NCBI GenBank assembly: GCA_900404475.1
Contig: OUQQ01000090.1
Span: 1 to 38,226, forward strand
Direction: 5' to 3'
Source: Spongospora subterranea
Taxonomy: Eukaryota; Endomyxa; Phytomyxea; Plasmodiophorida; Plasmodiophoridae
DNA: 38,226 bases
Part shown: piece by piece, positions 10,945 through 20,767 of the stretch
Numbering within the stretch: the stretch's first letter is position 1
How the letters are laid out: every line of letters starts with the position of its first letter
Program-made: the position numbers and the translations under genes
Notes under the pieces: model-generated
The model's database searches: none
Told to the model about the DNA's origin: nothing
What the model saw: only the letters and a program-made list of their open reading frames with translations

Positions 10945-11471
10945 TTACACAGTCTGTTTGCTCTGTGTGAGTACGCGCATAATGGAGCCGATCCCATTCC
11001 TCTCAACAATCTTGGCGTGCCATTTTAGTATGGCGTTGCAGGAATCTCCAATGGCGAATCCACGATAAACATATTTGAGCAAAAGGTCCTGAAAACCATA
11101 CGTTATTTGTTGCTGGTCACGCAGCTTTAAAACAAACTTGATTATCCAGCGAAAGCGATCCAATCACATTGTCAACATCTTCATCGCGAATAGCGAGTAT
11201 GCATTCGAGAACGGCATCTCGTGCTAAATCCTAAAGGATCTAAGCATCGCATGATAACAATAATTATCGATTACTTTGACAACTTGGTCTGGACTACTGA
11301 ATGGTGGCGCAGACATTGCATGAAGAAGGGCTTTGGCAGCCCCTACCCTGAAAAAAGAAAATTCCAACAACAACAGAGACAAGAAGACAAAACTTACTTC
11401 AAAATTGATCGCGTCTCTTCGACCTTCATCTCCATTTGTGATATATCATAGATTCCACTTGTGGCATCCAT
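10945..11471 (-). CDS. ARPC5: Arp2/3 complex subunit 5 (p16-Arc)
   Basis: Four exons on the minus strand: 11471-11398, 11347-11275, 11230-11138 and 11088-10945. Introns of 50, 44 and 49 nt leave an open frame of 127 residues starting MDATSGIYDISQMEMKVEE. The C-terminal half matches the family closely: DLLLKYVYRGF, NAILKWHAKIVERNGIGSI and MRVLTQSKQTV, the last being the characteristic ARPC5 tail. Family members are about 150 residues; the difference is in the N-terminal acidic segment. ARPC5 is a helical subunit that links ARPC1 to the rest of the Arp2/3 complex, which nucleates branched actin filaments. Presence implies actin-based motility, endocytosis or cortical patches. Confidence 0.92.
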
Positions 11472-11999
11472 TTTCCCAATCAGTTAAGGGGTTCGGTTGT
11501 AGCTTTTAGATTAGAAAAGGGTGATGTCAAATAATGGGAAGAGTTTTATATAGGGGCTGCGCTAGGATCGATCAGTGGTCTGGCGGGCGCTGCAGCCTCA
11601 TTTTAACTTGTCCCAAGCATTGTGCTGAAACTTGAAGTTCAGTTTCCGACTTTACGTCTCTGGCGACTGGGCAACCGCGCAACCAAGTGTACTACCCAGA
11701 CACGAGGGCGGCAACGATTTTCACATTTGACAGCCGCCTAAAGCGCACCGGTTTCGACAATGTTTTTTGCACCACGTGGCAAACAGAGGCATCTGCTATG
11801 CAGATTCCGAAAGACAATTTCATTGTCTTATTATTGATACCAGTGATCGTGCATAATAATGGGATGCGATTCTGCGTATCGTCTAGCGTTCGCTCTTTAA
11901 TCGGAATTTGTTCGGCTTTTCGATTGAGCTGCATGAGTGTGTTCGCCTGTGGATCACAACCAAGCACGACACTCCAGACTTCCCTTTTGATAACTTTAT
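11472..11999. other. intergenic, no gene supported
   Basis: The left part should carry the ARPC5 promoter (an attttatatag stretch lies near 11543-11555). Overlapping open frames on both strands (11687-12004 plus, 11692-11967 minus) show no domain. They may be eroded flank of the retroelement that follows. Confidence 0.35.
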
Positions 12000-12620
12000 T
12001 GTAGAGTCAATCACGGTTTTCTTTTGATTAACCATTTTTACTTTTGGAAGGTCCTGCTGTCCCGACTCGGGATCACGACGGATGTCAATAATGTTTGTCA
12101 CAACGATTTTGGTAAAGGACGTGACGCTGATGTTGTCTGGAGAGCGGTAGTAATTTATGACTCCCGGTCGCACAAACATTTCAATCGTCGGACGTGAATG
12201 TCATCGCGGTTATCAGTTTTTCTGCACGATAAATGCATTCTTTGATAATACCAACGATTCGAGCAGGACCAAACCAGTCTATCTGAATTGGTGTGATTCC
12301 CTTTTGATATTGGTCGCGACTAGCACATAGTCGCGAACGGCGACCGATCTTCCCGTGCACGTCGTCTGAAATACGACCGGAGATCTGATGCATAACGTCT
12401 ATCAATGAAGCGACCTCAGCCGTGAGTGGTAAATGAATGCGGTCCGGCATCAACAGAGTGTCTATTACTGGACCCGAAGCCGATCAGTCTGATCTCTCTT
12501 TCCCTTTTGTCGCGTCCGCCCTAGCCCCAAGCCTGGAACTTTGCGACGGCAACCTCAGATACTTCATGTGATCTTAATTCGACAATGTCGCACATGAGGT
12601 TGCGTTGAGCATTCAGTGTC
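12000..12620 (-). mobile_element. decayed Ty3/gypsy integrase C terminus and chromodomain
   Basis: Read on the minus strand in several frames, this stretch gives the order expected at the end of a Ty3/gypsy pol. A helical segment (EVASLIDVMHQISGRISDD, about 12420-12360) is followed by VAVRDYVLVATNIKRES, then IQIDWFGPARIVGIIKECIY (about 12290-12235), then DDIHVRRLK, then a chromodomain-like start NIIDIRRDPESG near 12090-12055. At least three frame changes and in-frame stops separate these pieces, so it is a pseudogene. Upstream at about 12600-12540 the frame reads NLMCDIVELRSHEVSEVAV and may belong to the same element. No LTRs identified. Confidence 0.7.
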
Positions 12621-14040
12621 ATGCGAGCAATTCGCGCAAACGCGAATTTTTATTTTGGAATAAAGATGAGGTTGAGGGCGCATGAAGAAGAGAGTTTCGC
12701 ATTACAAAAGCGAATGTATGAACTCTAGCCATTTGCTTAGTAAAGTTCAGGTCTTTGCAAACATCCAGCGTAGAATCAGCTATAAACGAATTGTAAAATC
12801 GGATCGTTTTCAACTTTTTTCTGATATCCTCAGTCTGCAACCGCGACGGGCGGAATAGCTATTCGTGGCCAAACAAGCCTTCCTTTCGCGAAATAATTGG
12901 TAATCATCGAACTCTGGCAAATGTTCGCATGCCACAGATTGCTCGACCCAATCTGATGTTCATCACAAAGGAAGGCATTTCGGGATGGGCACAGCTTTGT
13001 AAGAATTCACACTTCTTCGGACCCTACTAATATTTGAGTATCACCGTTTGAAATGGAAACGATCGTCGAGCTTCTCCGTTGTCTCAGAAACAAAACCATT
13101 CAAAATCGTATAAACAGAGTTTGAAGAAAGAAAACGCTATTGAATGCTGTATTCTGAGTAAGTGACAAGACAAGAGTATAGCAGAGATCCTTCGTGCATA
13201 CGTTTTAACGCGTCCAATCGTCTACCTACCTACACTCTGTTGAACCTGAATAACAGGCTTAGCAAAATAATAAACTCAAATATTTCAAACAAACAAATGA
13301 AGGCGTTAAAATTTACTAACGAAGGGCATCTGTCGTAATAACTCGAAATTTTAATCAAAATAGAACATTTAGATGCGACTTTTTTGTCGTACTTTTTGAA
13401 ATGATTTCGAATCGCGCTGAACGCAGACAATCTTGCGCTGGAATCATGAAAAATCGTATAATTCGATAAGCAAATGATACGTTGTTATGGAAAATAATAT
13501 GGTCTGGGGAACCAATGGTGGCGCGCAAAAAGAATCAACATCGGTTCTCCGGGGGATATGCTTCGACCTGCATTCACCGCCGTCCGGTCAATACGACACC
13601 ATCCAGAATATAGAACAGCCCGGCCGACACTAAAAGAGGGCAACCGCGCCGTTGCTGATTAAGATCCGACAGGTTGAGGACTTGAGGTTGAACGATCCAC
13701 TTGGTCGAGTTCGAGGGACTACGCCACGGTATATACCTATTTGGGTGACCCGTACACAGTTGGTAAATCGGGTCAGAAACTGACCTGAAACCTAAGTGTC
13801 GATCTTTTGCTCTAGTCAATCATCGTCAATTGTGCGCCAATAGTTCCTCATCCTCGTTGGTGGTTATTGATCCAATTATCTAATCCAGTAAAATATCTCC
13901 GCAATAATCTTCTCCGTTCTCGTGCACAAGTGCAGTTTCAGACTCGACGACGAGGGTCTTTCAACGATTGTTTCGCCGATTCGATCTGGATCTGCCGCTC
14001 CGCGACTGCAGCATTTTTTAGGCGTTTTCACCTATCTTGA
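12621..14040. other. gene-poor region
   Basis: About 1.4 kb. Short open frames (12619-12840, 13230-13430 and 13574-13819, all minus) show no recognisable domain. The first abuts the integrase remnant and could be eroded element sequence. The last ~200 bases precede the TauE/SafE gene and should contain its promoter and leader. Nothing else can be supported. Confidence 0.4.
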
Positions 14041-15636
14041 ATGGTTCTCCATAGACACTATTTCTTTGTGGCATTAGTAGTCATCTTAACTGTCACATCA
14101 TCATATTCAAAATCATGCGAAACTGTATCGGATTGCGATGCCGATCACGTGTGTTCGCCAGCAAAAGAATGTGAAGCAAAAAGTTTATGGAATAAGTTTG
14201 GCTGGCTCGATGCTACCGCTATGGCTTTAATATTTATCGGTTCCGCTGTTGCTTCTGGAGGTGGTGTCGGAGGTGGAGGCGTATTCATTCCAATTTTAAT
14301 CCTAGTCGGGGGAATGAAACCCAAGCAAGCCATTCCCATATCTCAAGCAATCATTTTTGGGGGCGCATTAGTGAATCTGGCTTTTAACGTGAGGTCGCGG
14401 AACCCAATCAACCCAAAAAAGCCTGTTATTGATTATACAGTAATAATGATGTTCACACCAATGCTGTTAGCAGGTAAATCTGACCCCAAGTAATATCGAT
14501 AAACATCTTAAAGCTGTGGTTTAGGCACGATTATTGGGGTGCTTCTCAACGTCATATTACCCACTTGGGCAATTACTGCCTTGCTTTTTGTCATCATGAT
14601 CTATATCGCTAAACGTACCACAATGAAAGCCATCCAGCAATGGAAGCGCGAAAACATGAGGAGGTTGTCCGCAGATGAAATTCTTCATGATGCACAAAGT
14701 GATGTCGGCTGTTCTGCAGATCCGGTTCTCTCTGAAGACACAAGCAGTCATTTTGAGTCGATAATGATATGCGTTATCTGGTTGGTTGTCGTAGCGTTTT
14801 CTGTCCTTAGAAGTGGCAAATCAGGAGGTCGGAAATTGTATTGTTTTGTTGATAGCAGTTATCTCAAGTAATTTCAGAGCCTTCAATTATCGGAGTGCGT
14901 TCGTATTCATTAACTTACTGGGTTTTGACTATCGGAGGCATCTTCACATTATCCATATTAACCTGGATTCTTTCATCGAACCTAAATAAACGAATTCAGG
15001 CCAAGCTAGCTACTGGTTGGATTCCTAATGTATCAGTCACTAATTCTTAATGGGGTTCTGGATTCTAATTTTGGTTCTCTTTCAGTCGTCGGAAGTGATA
15101 TGGACCAACCCGAATTCTGGAGTTTATCCAATATTCGCAGCATTAGCTGGCCTTATTGGTGGACTTCTTGGAATTGGTGGCGGTATGGTTTTGGCGCCTT
15201 TGCTAATTGAGCTAGGATTTCATGATCTTGTTGTCTCTGCCACTTCGGCCACAGCTGTCTTGTTGACATCCTCTTCGGCACTAACTCAGTATATTATATT
15301 AGGTACGCTGCCATCCGTATTGACATTGTTCACTTTTAAATAAGGCAATAGATATGCTATTACCTTCGTATTCGATTGTCTATCTATCGGTTGGTATTGC
15401 GGCAACGGCCTCTGGTCAAATAACGTTTTCGTACTTGGTTGCTAAATACAATCGGTAACTTCTGTCAACCGAGCCTGAATATATTACTCAACGAAATATT
15501 GATCAGGACATCATTCCTCGTCGGATCGATCGCCATAATGATCATTGTCTCCACCATTCTCCTAGGTATATCTGGCATCATAAACACGATTGAAGACTAT
15601 AAGACTGGTAATATGGGAATAACCAAACCATGGTGA
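14041..15636 (+). CDS. TauE/SafE-family membrane transporter
   Basis: Six exons, five short introns (for example gtaaat...ggtttag after MLLA, gtacgc...caatag before DMLLPSYS). The N terminus is a signal peptide (FFVALVVILTVTSSYS) followed by a short Cys-rich lumenal or extracellular segment (CETVSDCDADHVC...ECEA). Then come two TauE/SafE halves: VASGGGVGGGGVFIPILILV with PISQAIIFGGALVNLAFN, and LAGLIGGLLGIGGGMVLAPL with ATSATAVLLTSSSALTQYI. About nine membrane spans are visible, with a ~70-residue hydrophilic loop (KRENMRRLSADEILHDAQ) between the halves. The family exports organosulfonates or sulfite in bacteria; eukaryotic members are poorly characterised, so the substrate is unknown. Normal AT/GC and introns argue against recent bacterial transfer. 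Confidence 0.88.
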
Positions 15637-15893
15637 TGTAAATAAACTTATTTATTCAAATACATTTATACGCTGATAATCTCAATATTTTGTGAGTTTG
15701 GTTCAAACTAATACAGTGTTCAAAGCAAGCCAAAAATGTGTCCGCTTTGATATGCAACCGCAGCTGCGAAGCCGACCCACCTAGATGAGATTCAATAAAC
15801 GTGGGATTTTTGCATGGACTCCATTCATACTCGTGTTTTCATGGCCATGTTGGGATTCGTTGCGGAGAATGTGGGTCGCGCAATATCAACGTC

Positions 15894-17059
15894 ATGGCGA
15901 TCGATGTGGTCGACAACAGACCCGACCAAGGTCATGAGCTGCTCGCCCAGCTCACGCGGATCGTAGATTCAGATCCAGATATGTATGACCCCGCTGCCAC
16001 CTTCTACCCAGTTTCCTAAACATGACGTCGCAGTGATGAGCTGGGATTAGTACTTTCAGCTTGCGCTGGGGAATTCGGTCTGCCAGCAACCGGACCAGAG
16101 ACGCCATTTTTCCATGAAAATCATAAGCTTGGTATTGCATTTTGGGTAGTTCCTCTTATTATGAGAACCGCGCTGGAACTGATTCGATCTGTGTCGATCG
16201 GTCCAGAATTGATGAACGCAACACGCGCTGTTCTCTTGATCAATCCAGACCATTACTCAGCATGGACACAAAGGCGACGCATGGTTGAATCCGGATTGAT
16301 CGGCTTATTGGCAGAGCTGAGATTTTTGAACCTGGTATTTTCAAAACACTCAAAGAGCGGAGAAGCGTGGGCATATAGACGGTGGCTGTTATGCCGATCC
16401 GCTGCGGTATTCGATTCCGATTTGATTCAATCTGAATTGAAGACGTGTGACCGGATTTGCGATATATATCCTCGTAATTACTACGCCTGGTGCCATAGGC
16501 AATGGATTACCGATCAGGCACCCTTAGCTCTGTCCGCTCGGCTACAGGAATCCAGAGATTGGATCGCGATGCACATCTCTGATTATAGCGCCTGCCATTA
16601 CCGGATAACCGTTATACAAAAACTGGCTGAACGTGGACAATTCCTTTTCAGGGACGAATTCGATGCCGCTCATTATTTATGCACTACATATCCAGGCCAT
16701 GAATCGCTCTGGTATTTCCTGAAATCGCTTTGGTCGCTTGCTCGCTCGAAACTGGACGTCTTTGATTTGGAAGAACTGTTTGATCAAGAAATGGAGTTTA
16801 GTCAAGTATGCATTAACGATGATAGATCCTCCAGTTTCAAACGTCAACGCGAGTACGCCGGTTCTTATCGGTTCTGGATTATCTCCAACGTAAGTTGACG
16901 TGAATTTCTCAATTGCAAATATATTGAATATTGTTCGGTTAGTCTGTGCCGTGGTCCCCCAGGATCCGAGAGGAAGCCGTATCAATATGCAGGTCGATGC
17001 AAATCTGGGCGCCACACCATTCGAGACTCTGGGCGCAACACGCCAATAATATAAAATAA
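15894..17059 (+). CDS. PTAR1: protein prenyltransferase alpha-repeat protein (PTAR1-like)
   Basis: Three exons. Exon 1 starts MAIDVVDNRPDQGHELLAQL at 15894; a 51-nt intron (gtatga...gtcgcag) joins it to DELGLVLSACAGEFGLP, and the long exon runs to 16892. A final exon reads SVPWSPRIREEAVSICRSM and stops at 17059. Five helical repeats of the prenyltransferase alpha type are visible, with the W-x-x-R signature: HYSAWTQRRRM, EAWAYRRWLLCR, NYYAWCHRQWI, DYSACHYRITV and HESLWYFLKSL. PTAR1-type proteins pair with RabGGTB to form GGTase-III, which geranylgeranylates the SNARE Ykt6. Family placement over FNTA or RABGGTA rests on the N terminus and on PTAR1-like length, so the symbol is probable rather than certain. 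Confidence 0.78.
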
Positions 17060-17403
17060 TAATCTTGTCTAAAGTGCCCGTCGTGGTGTTACTGGTAGTT
17101 GAACCCGTTGTGCCGGTGATACTCTACCCTACCCTGTTGAACCATTTCATGTCTGGTATAATCCTGTCACACACCCACTCTCACCTATAACTCTAGTCTG
17201 AACGGGTTCCTATCCCCAGTCAAATTGGAGCCCTGTACTTACCTATCTCTGTGGGTTTTGGGATTTTGCAATGGGGTACTACAGGAACCGGTTAACCGTA
17301 TAGAGAGCGATCCTTCCTGTGATCACAAGACTCGCTCCTTATACCACTAGATCAACAATACTAGACAGAGTGTCAGGTCGGGTTGATGCCCAATAAGGAA
17401 ACC
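17060..17403 (-). mobile_element. possible tRNA-derived retroposon (SINE-like)
   Basis: Between PTAR1 and PUF60. Read on the minus strand, about 17355-17309 resembles the 5' half of a tRNA: gatctagtggtataagg matches an A-box/D-arm of the Pro/Gly type, followed by an imperfect anticodon-like stem around the palindrome tgtgatcaca and an aaggatcgc junction. A degraded B-box-like ggttcctg follows near 17290. The rest (17060-17290) is non-coding and of unknown origin. It is not a functional tRNA because the T arm and acceptor stem do not form. Copy number is unknown, so the call is tentative. Confidence 0.3.
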
Positions 17404-18808
17404 ATGGACGAGCCGGCCAAGAAACGCTCAAAACCTGCTGCTCATATTGGCCCGACAGCTCCGTCGAAGGATCGGATGGTGGTAAACGACCGGATGATTA
17501 TTCTACCGATGACGTGAAACATTTTCACAGGAGTTGGGATCAATACAGAAGCCAATGCCGATATTTGGTGCGATTCCTAGGCCAGTTGCTGCGGCCGTTA
17601 TGATGGCTAATAGAGTATACGTTGGAAGTCTGCCATATGATTGCAATGGTGTCCAATCCCATTCAACATCGTCGCAAACAACGACTGATCGTGTGCGCTT
17701 TAGCTGACGTCGTTAAAGCCCACTTTTCACAATTTGGAAATATCGTAGCTGTTTCAATGCCCATGGAAGGGTCTCGATCAAAAGGATTCTGTTTTGTCGA
17801 ATTTGATAACCCAGCATCCGCTGCCAACGCATTCGCAATGAATGGTCACATGATATTTGGCCGCTGTATCAAAGGTTTTTTTCGTCGTCTGCCGGCTGAT
17901 TGATAGCGCTGAATTGTTTACCCAGTTGGCAAGCCCACAAGGGAGGTTCCAGCACAGACTTCGGGTATGTCAGCTTTCCTGCCTCTTCCTCCATCAATCC
18001 AAAACGCCCCCGGTTCGGTATTTCCATCGTCTGATGTGAACTCAACCAAGATATACGTTGGATCAATTGCATTCAACCTGACAGAGGCTCATATCGTGAA
18101 CGTGTTTCAGGCATTCGGTGCGATCAAATCTTGCGAACTCATTCTTGTCAGTATCGTCGTAATTTATATATCGGATTTCTTAATTTGTCTAAGAATCATG
18201 AAACTGGAACCCATAAAGGGTATGGTTTTATCGAGTTTGAAACTGATGTCGCTGCAATGGGTGCTCTGAGAGCAATGAATGGGTATAGATATGGTATTCC
18301 CTGGGTTTCTCCGGTTAACAACGATTAGGTTTGAATTAATGGGAAGGTCCCTCAAAGTTGGGCCTGCAACAGCGTGTCCTAATGGGATAGTTTCTGCTAG
18401 TTTAGTAGTGAATCCTAAACCGCTTTCCCAACCGGGAGAAAGTGCTGTCGAGCCACCTATAGTATGCTCTCGGGCCCTGAGATTGCGAAATATGGTGGGA
18501 CCAAATGATCCTATCGATGATGGTTTGGAGGAAGAAGCAAAATCAGAATGTCAACAGGTACCTGGGGTAGGTGTTCTGGTCCGACCCAGTTGACCAATTA
18601 GTGCATTTAGTACGGAACGGTTAATCAGTTGAAAATCGTCTCCAAATCAGGCATGTCGCCTGAAGTATTCATCTTATTTGACGAGCCATCGTCGGCGGCG
18701 AAAGCTAGAATATCACTAGAAGGAAGATGGTTCGCAGGCCGGAAAGTCGAGGCTGATCTTGTAAGAGCGTATGATGTATTTAAGAACGAAGAAGAAGATG
18801 GATCGTGA
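17404..18808 (+). CDS. PUF60: poly(U)-binding splicing factor PUF60
   Basis: Seven exons join into about 360 residues, starting MDEPAKKRSKPAAHIGPTAP at 17404. RRM1: NRVYVGSLPYD...RSKGFCFVEF. RRM2: TKIYVGSIAFNLTE...HKGYGFIEFE. Then a linker of about 45 residues and a C-terminal U2AF-homology motif: LRLRNMVGPNDPIDDGLEEE, joined by a 56-nt intron to YGTVNQLKIV, PEVFILFDEPSSAAKAR and GRWFAGRKVEAD. The final exon (about 18608-18808) is needed to complete the UHM. RRM1-RRM2-UHM with IDDGLEEE is the PUF60 architecture; SF3B4 lacks the UHM. PUF60 works with U2AF to recognise 3' splice sites, fitting a genome rich in short introns. The linker is much shorter than in animals. Confidence 0.9.
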
Positions 18809-19347
18809 ACTTTGATAAGGGACTGCTGAAAGTGACTTTGGTGTGCTCCAGAAGTAGAGTACATGATCAATGTTATCATTAGTTCTCTATTAAAGGCAAG
18901 GTCAAATCGTCGATACTCAACGCTGTCCCGAAGAGCGATTGCGCAATATATATTTTTATAAACCAGCCAAAAATGATGTATGCAAATATGCCCTCTCCTA
19001 TTTTATGAGTGCTTGAACCAAAGCAGTTCTCCGTCCGGACTCAAACGAATCAAATAGGTGCCCGCCTCTGCTCATACTCTACAAACGATGCGCCGATGAT
19101 CTTGATAGCGGCGGAAAGCCTACGTGCACCTCAAACCTCTGAGTGCAAACCCTTTCATTCTTCATTTTTACGTATTGAAATTAGTATTTAGGTGTAGTGT
19201 GTAGCGAAAGGGTTGCGCGGTGCGCCAGATAATCCGCAGGTCCTAATCTCCCGACCATACCGGTACCAAATACCGGAGACCCACTGTATCATACCGCTGT
19301 AATAACCCCATTAATATCCAGTTCATTACCCATCAGATAATATCACA
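18809..19347. other. intergenic, PUF60 end to RanGAP start
   Basis: About 540 bases without a supported gene. A perfect 6-bp hairpin (ccggta, loop ccaaa, taccgg) lies at 19260-19276, about 70 bases upstream of the RanGAP ATG. It sits in a GC-rich block (19195-19310) that contrasts with its AT-rich surroundings. Its role is unknown. Confidence 0.4.
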
Positions 19348-20661
19348 ATGGACTATACTTCAGTCACCTTCTCCCTTACCTCCACCGGAACCACCAGAGA
19401 AGTCATCGATGCAAATCGAGCCGCGATCCTGATTCAAGAGCTGTCTGTAGATCTATGGCGCAAAGTTAGCCATCTGCATTTGTCTGGGAAATCGTTATCG
19501 ATTGGAGCTGCCGAATTGATATGCCGTGACGCGTTGTCGGTTATTGAACAAGGCGCGCTGAGGCATGCTCATCTAAACGATATCATCGCCAGCCTACCAG
19601 AGTCAGAGGCACTTCAAGTGCTGTCAGCGATTGCCAAATCTCTCTCAGTTCACGGGTTCTCGCTGGAAGGGTTAGACCTATCTGACAACGCGCTGGGTCT
19701 CAAAGGGGTTGACGCTGTCGCTCCATTATTAACGTCCTGCAGAGACAACCTCAAGAGTTTATCGTTCAACAATAATGGTTTAGAAGGTCTAGCTGCTAAA
19801 CAAATATCTCATCTCATGACTGATGGTGCTCAGCAATCGACACAGCTCGAGAAATTCCACACCTTCAATAATCTCCTTGAGAGTGCTGGCGCAATTGGAT
19901 TATCAACCCTATTGTCAATGTCGCCATCCCTCACTGATCTTCGAATTTCGTCCACCCGAATCGGAGTTGATGGCGCTCTAGCCATTGCCACAGCATGTCA
20001 ACAATCTGGGGCGCTGTTAAACAGGATTGACTTCGCTGATAATAACTTTATGTCAATTGGAATGATGGCGCTATCTACCCAAGCCATATCCCGCCTTCCT
20101 TCATTGCTCCATCTGAATGTATGCGCTACTGGTATGGGTTTACAAGGTCTTGAAGCTCTGGTGGAGGCTCTCGAAACCAGTCAACCTGGATTGCTTTCTT
20201 TGGATATTTCATGCAACGAGTTACCGTCGGAATCAGCTCCCTTCATTGGACGCCTGATTAGGACTCTTTTACCAACGCTAAGTGAGTTCCGAGCCAGTGA
20301 GAATGAGCTTTCCAGCAGTGGCGCCATCGCCGTTGCAGAGGCGATTCGCGACTCGACCGTTTTGAAAGTCCTTGATCTTAGCGTCAATGAGATAACTGAA
20401 TCGGGTGCAATGGCCTTAGCAAGTTCATTGCCCTCGTCCTTGAAAGTATTGGAGCTGAATGGTAATCTGATCAGCGCCGCCGGATTGGGCGCCCTGACGG
20501 CTGCGCTCAGCGATCAGTGCGTTCTAGGAGACATGGACCTGAATGATGACGAATATGAGGATGCTGAGGAGAGCGAAGAGGACGACGATAAGGACGAAGA
20601 CGAAAAAGAATCTCCAAGTGTAGATGATATTGCCGAATCGGTGCAATCTCTCAACCTATAA
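19348..20661 (+). CDS. RANGAP1: Ran GTPase-activating protein (RanGAP)
   Basis: Uninterrupted frame of 437 residues, one of the few single-exon genes here. A ~40-residue N-terminal segment is followed by leucine-rich repeats of the RanGAP (ribonuclease-inhibitor-like) class: LEGLDLSDNALGLKGV, LTDLRISSTRIGVDGAL, LNRIDFADNNFMSIG, LLSLDISCNELPSES, LKVLDLSVNEITESGA and LKVLELNGNLISAAG. A Glu/Asp-rich tail of about 40 residues closes the protein. It stimulates GTP hydrolysis on Ran in the cytoplasm and keeps the Ran gradient. Wording (SSTRIG, LSDNALGLKGV) is closer to plant/amoeba-type than to yeast Rna1. Oddity: the family's conserved Gly-Arg before the PE(x)EAL segment (DFVAGRPE in plants, FTGR in yeast) reads Ser82-Leu83 here. 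No WPP or SUMO-target domain seen. Confidence 0.88.
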   Translation: MDYTSVTFSLTSTGTTREVIDANRAAILIQELSVDLWRKVSHLHLSGKSLSIGAAELICRDALSVIEQGALRHAHLNDIIASLPESEALQVLSAIAKSLSVHGFSLEGLDLSDNALGLKGVDAVAPLLTSCRDNLKSLSFNNNGLEGLAAKQISHLMTDGAQQSTQLEKFHTFNNLLESAGAIGLSTLLSMSPSLTDLRISSTRIGVDGALAIATACQQSGALLNRIDFADNNFMSIGMMALSTQAISRLPSLLHLNVCATGMGLQGLEALVEALETSQPGLLSLDISCNELPSESAPFIGRLIRTLLPTLSEFRASENELSSSGAIAVAEAIRDSTVLKVLDLSVNEITESGAMALASSLPSSLKVLELNGNLISAAGLGALTAALSDQCVLGDMDLNDDEYEDAEESEEDDDKDEDEKESPSVDDIAESVQSLNL

Positions 20662-20767
20662 ATTGATATATTGTTAAGTGGACAGTAGTCAGTCGTCGTC
20701 ACACAGATTGCAGTGGATTATGGGAAGATAATAGGGTTCAATCTGGCGATAATCCAATGATGGTGTA

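Noticed and set aside
11687..12004. 105-codon plus-strand open frame
   Set aside because: Antisense to the retroelement flank and without domain or composition support.
17404..18808. SF3B4 or U2AF-type factor instead of PUF60
   Set aside because: The C-terminal UHM (LRNMVGPNDPIDDGLEEE... GRWFAGRKV) after two close RRMs is the PUF60 order; SF3B4 has no UHM, and U2AF has an RS region that is missing here.
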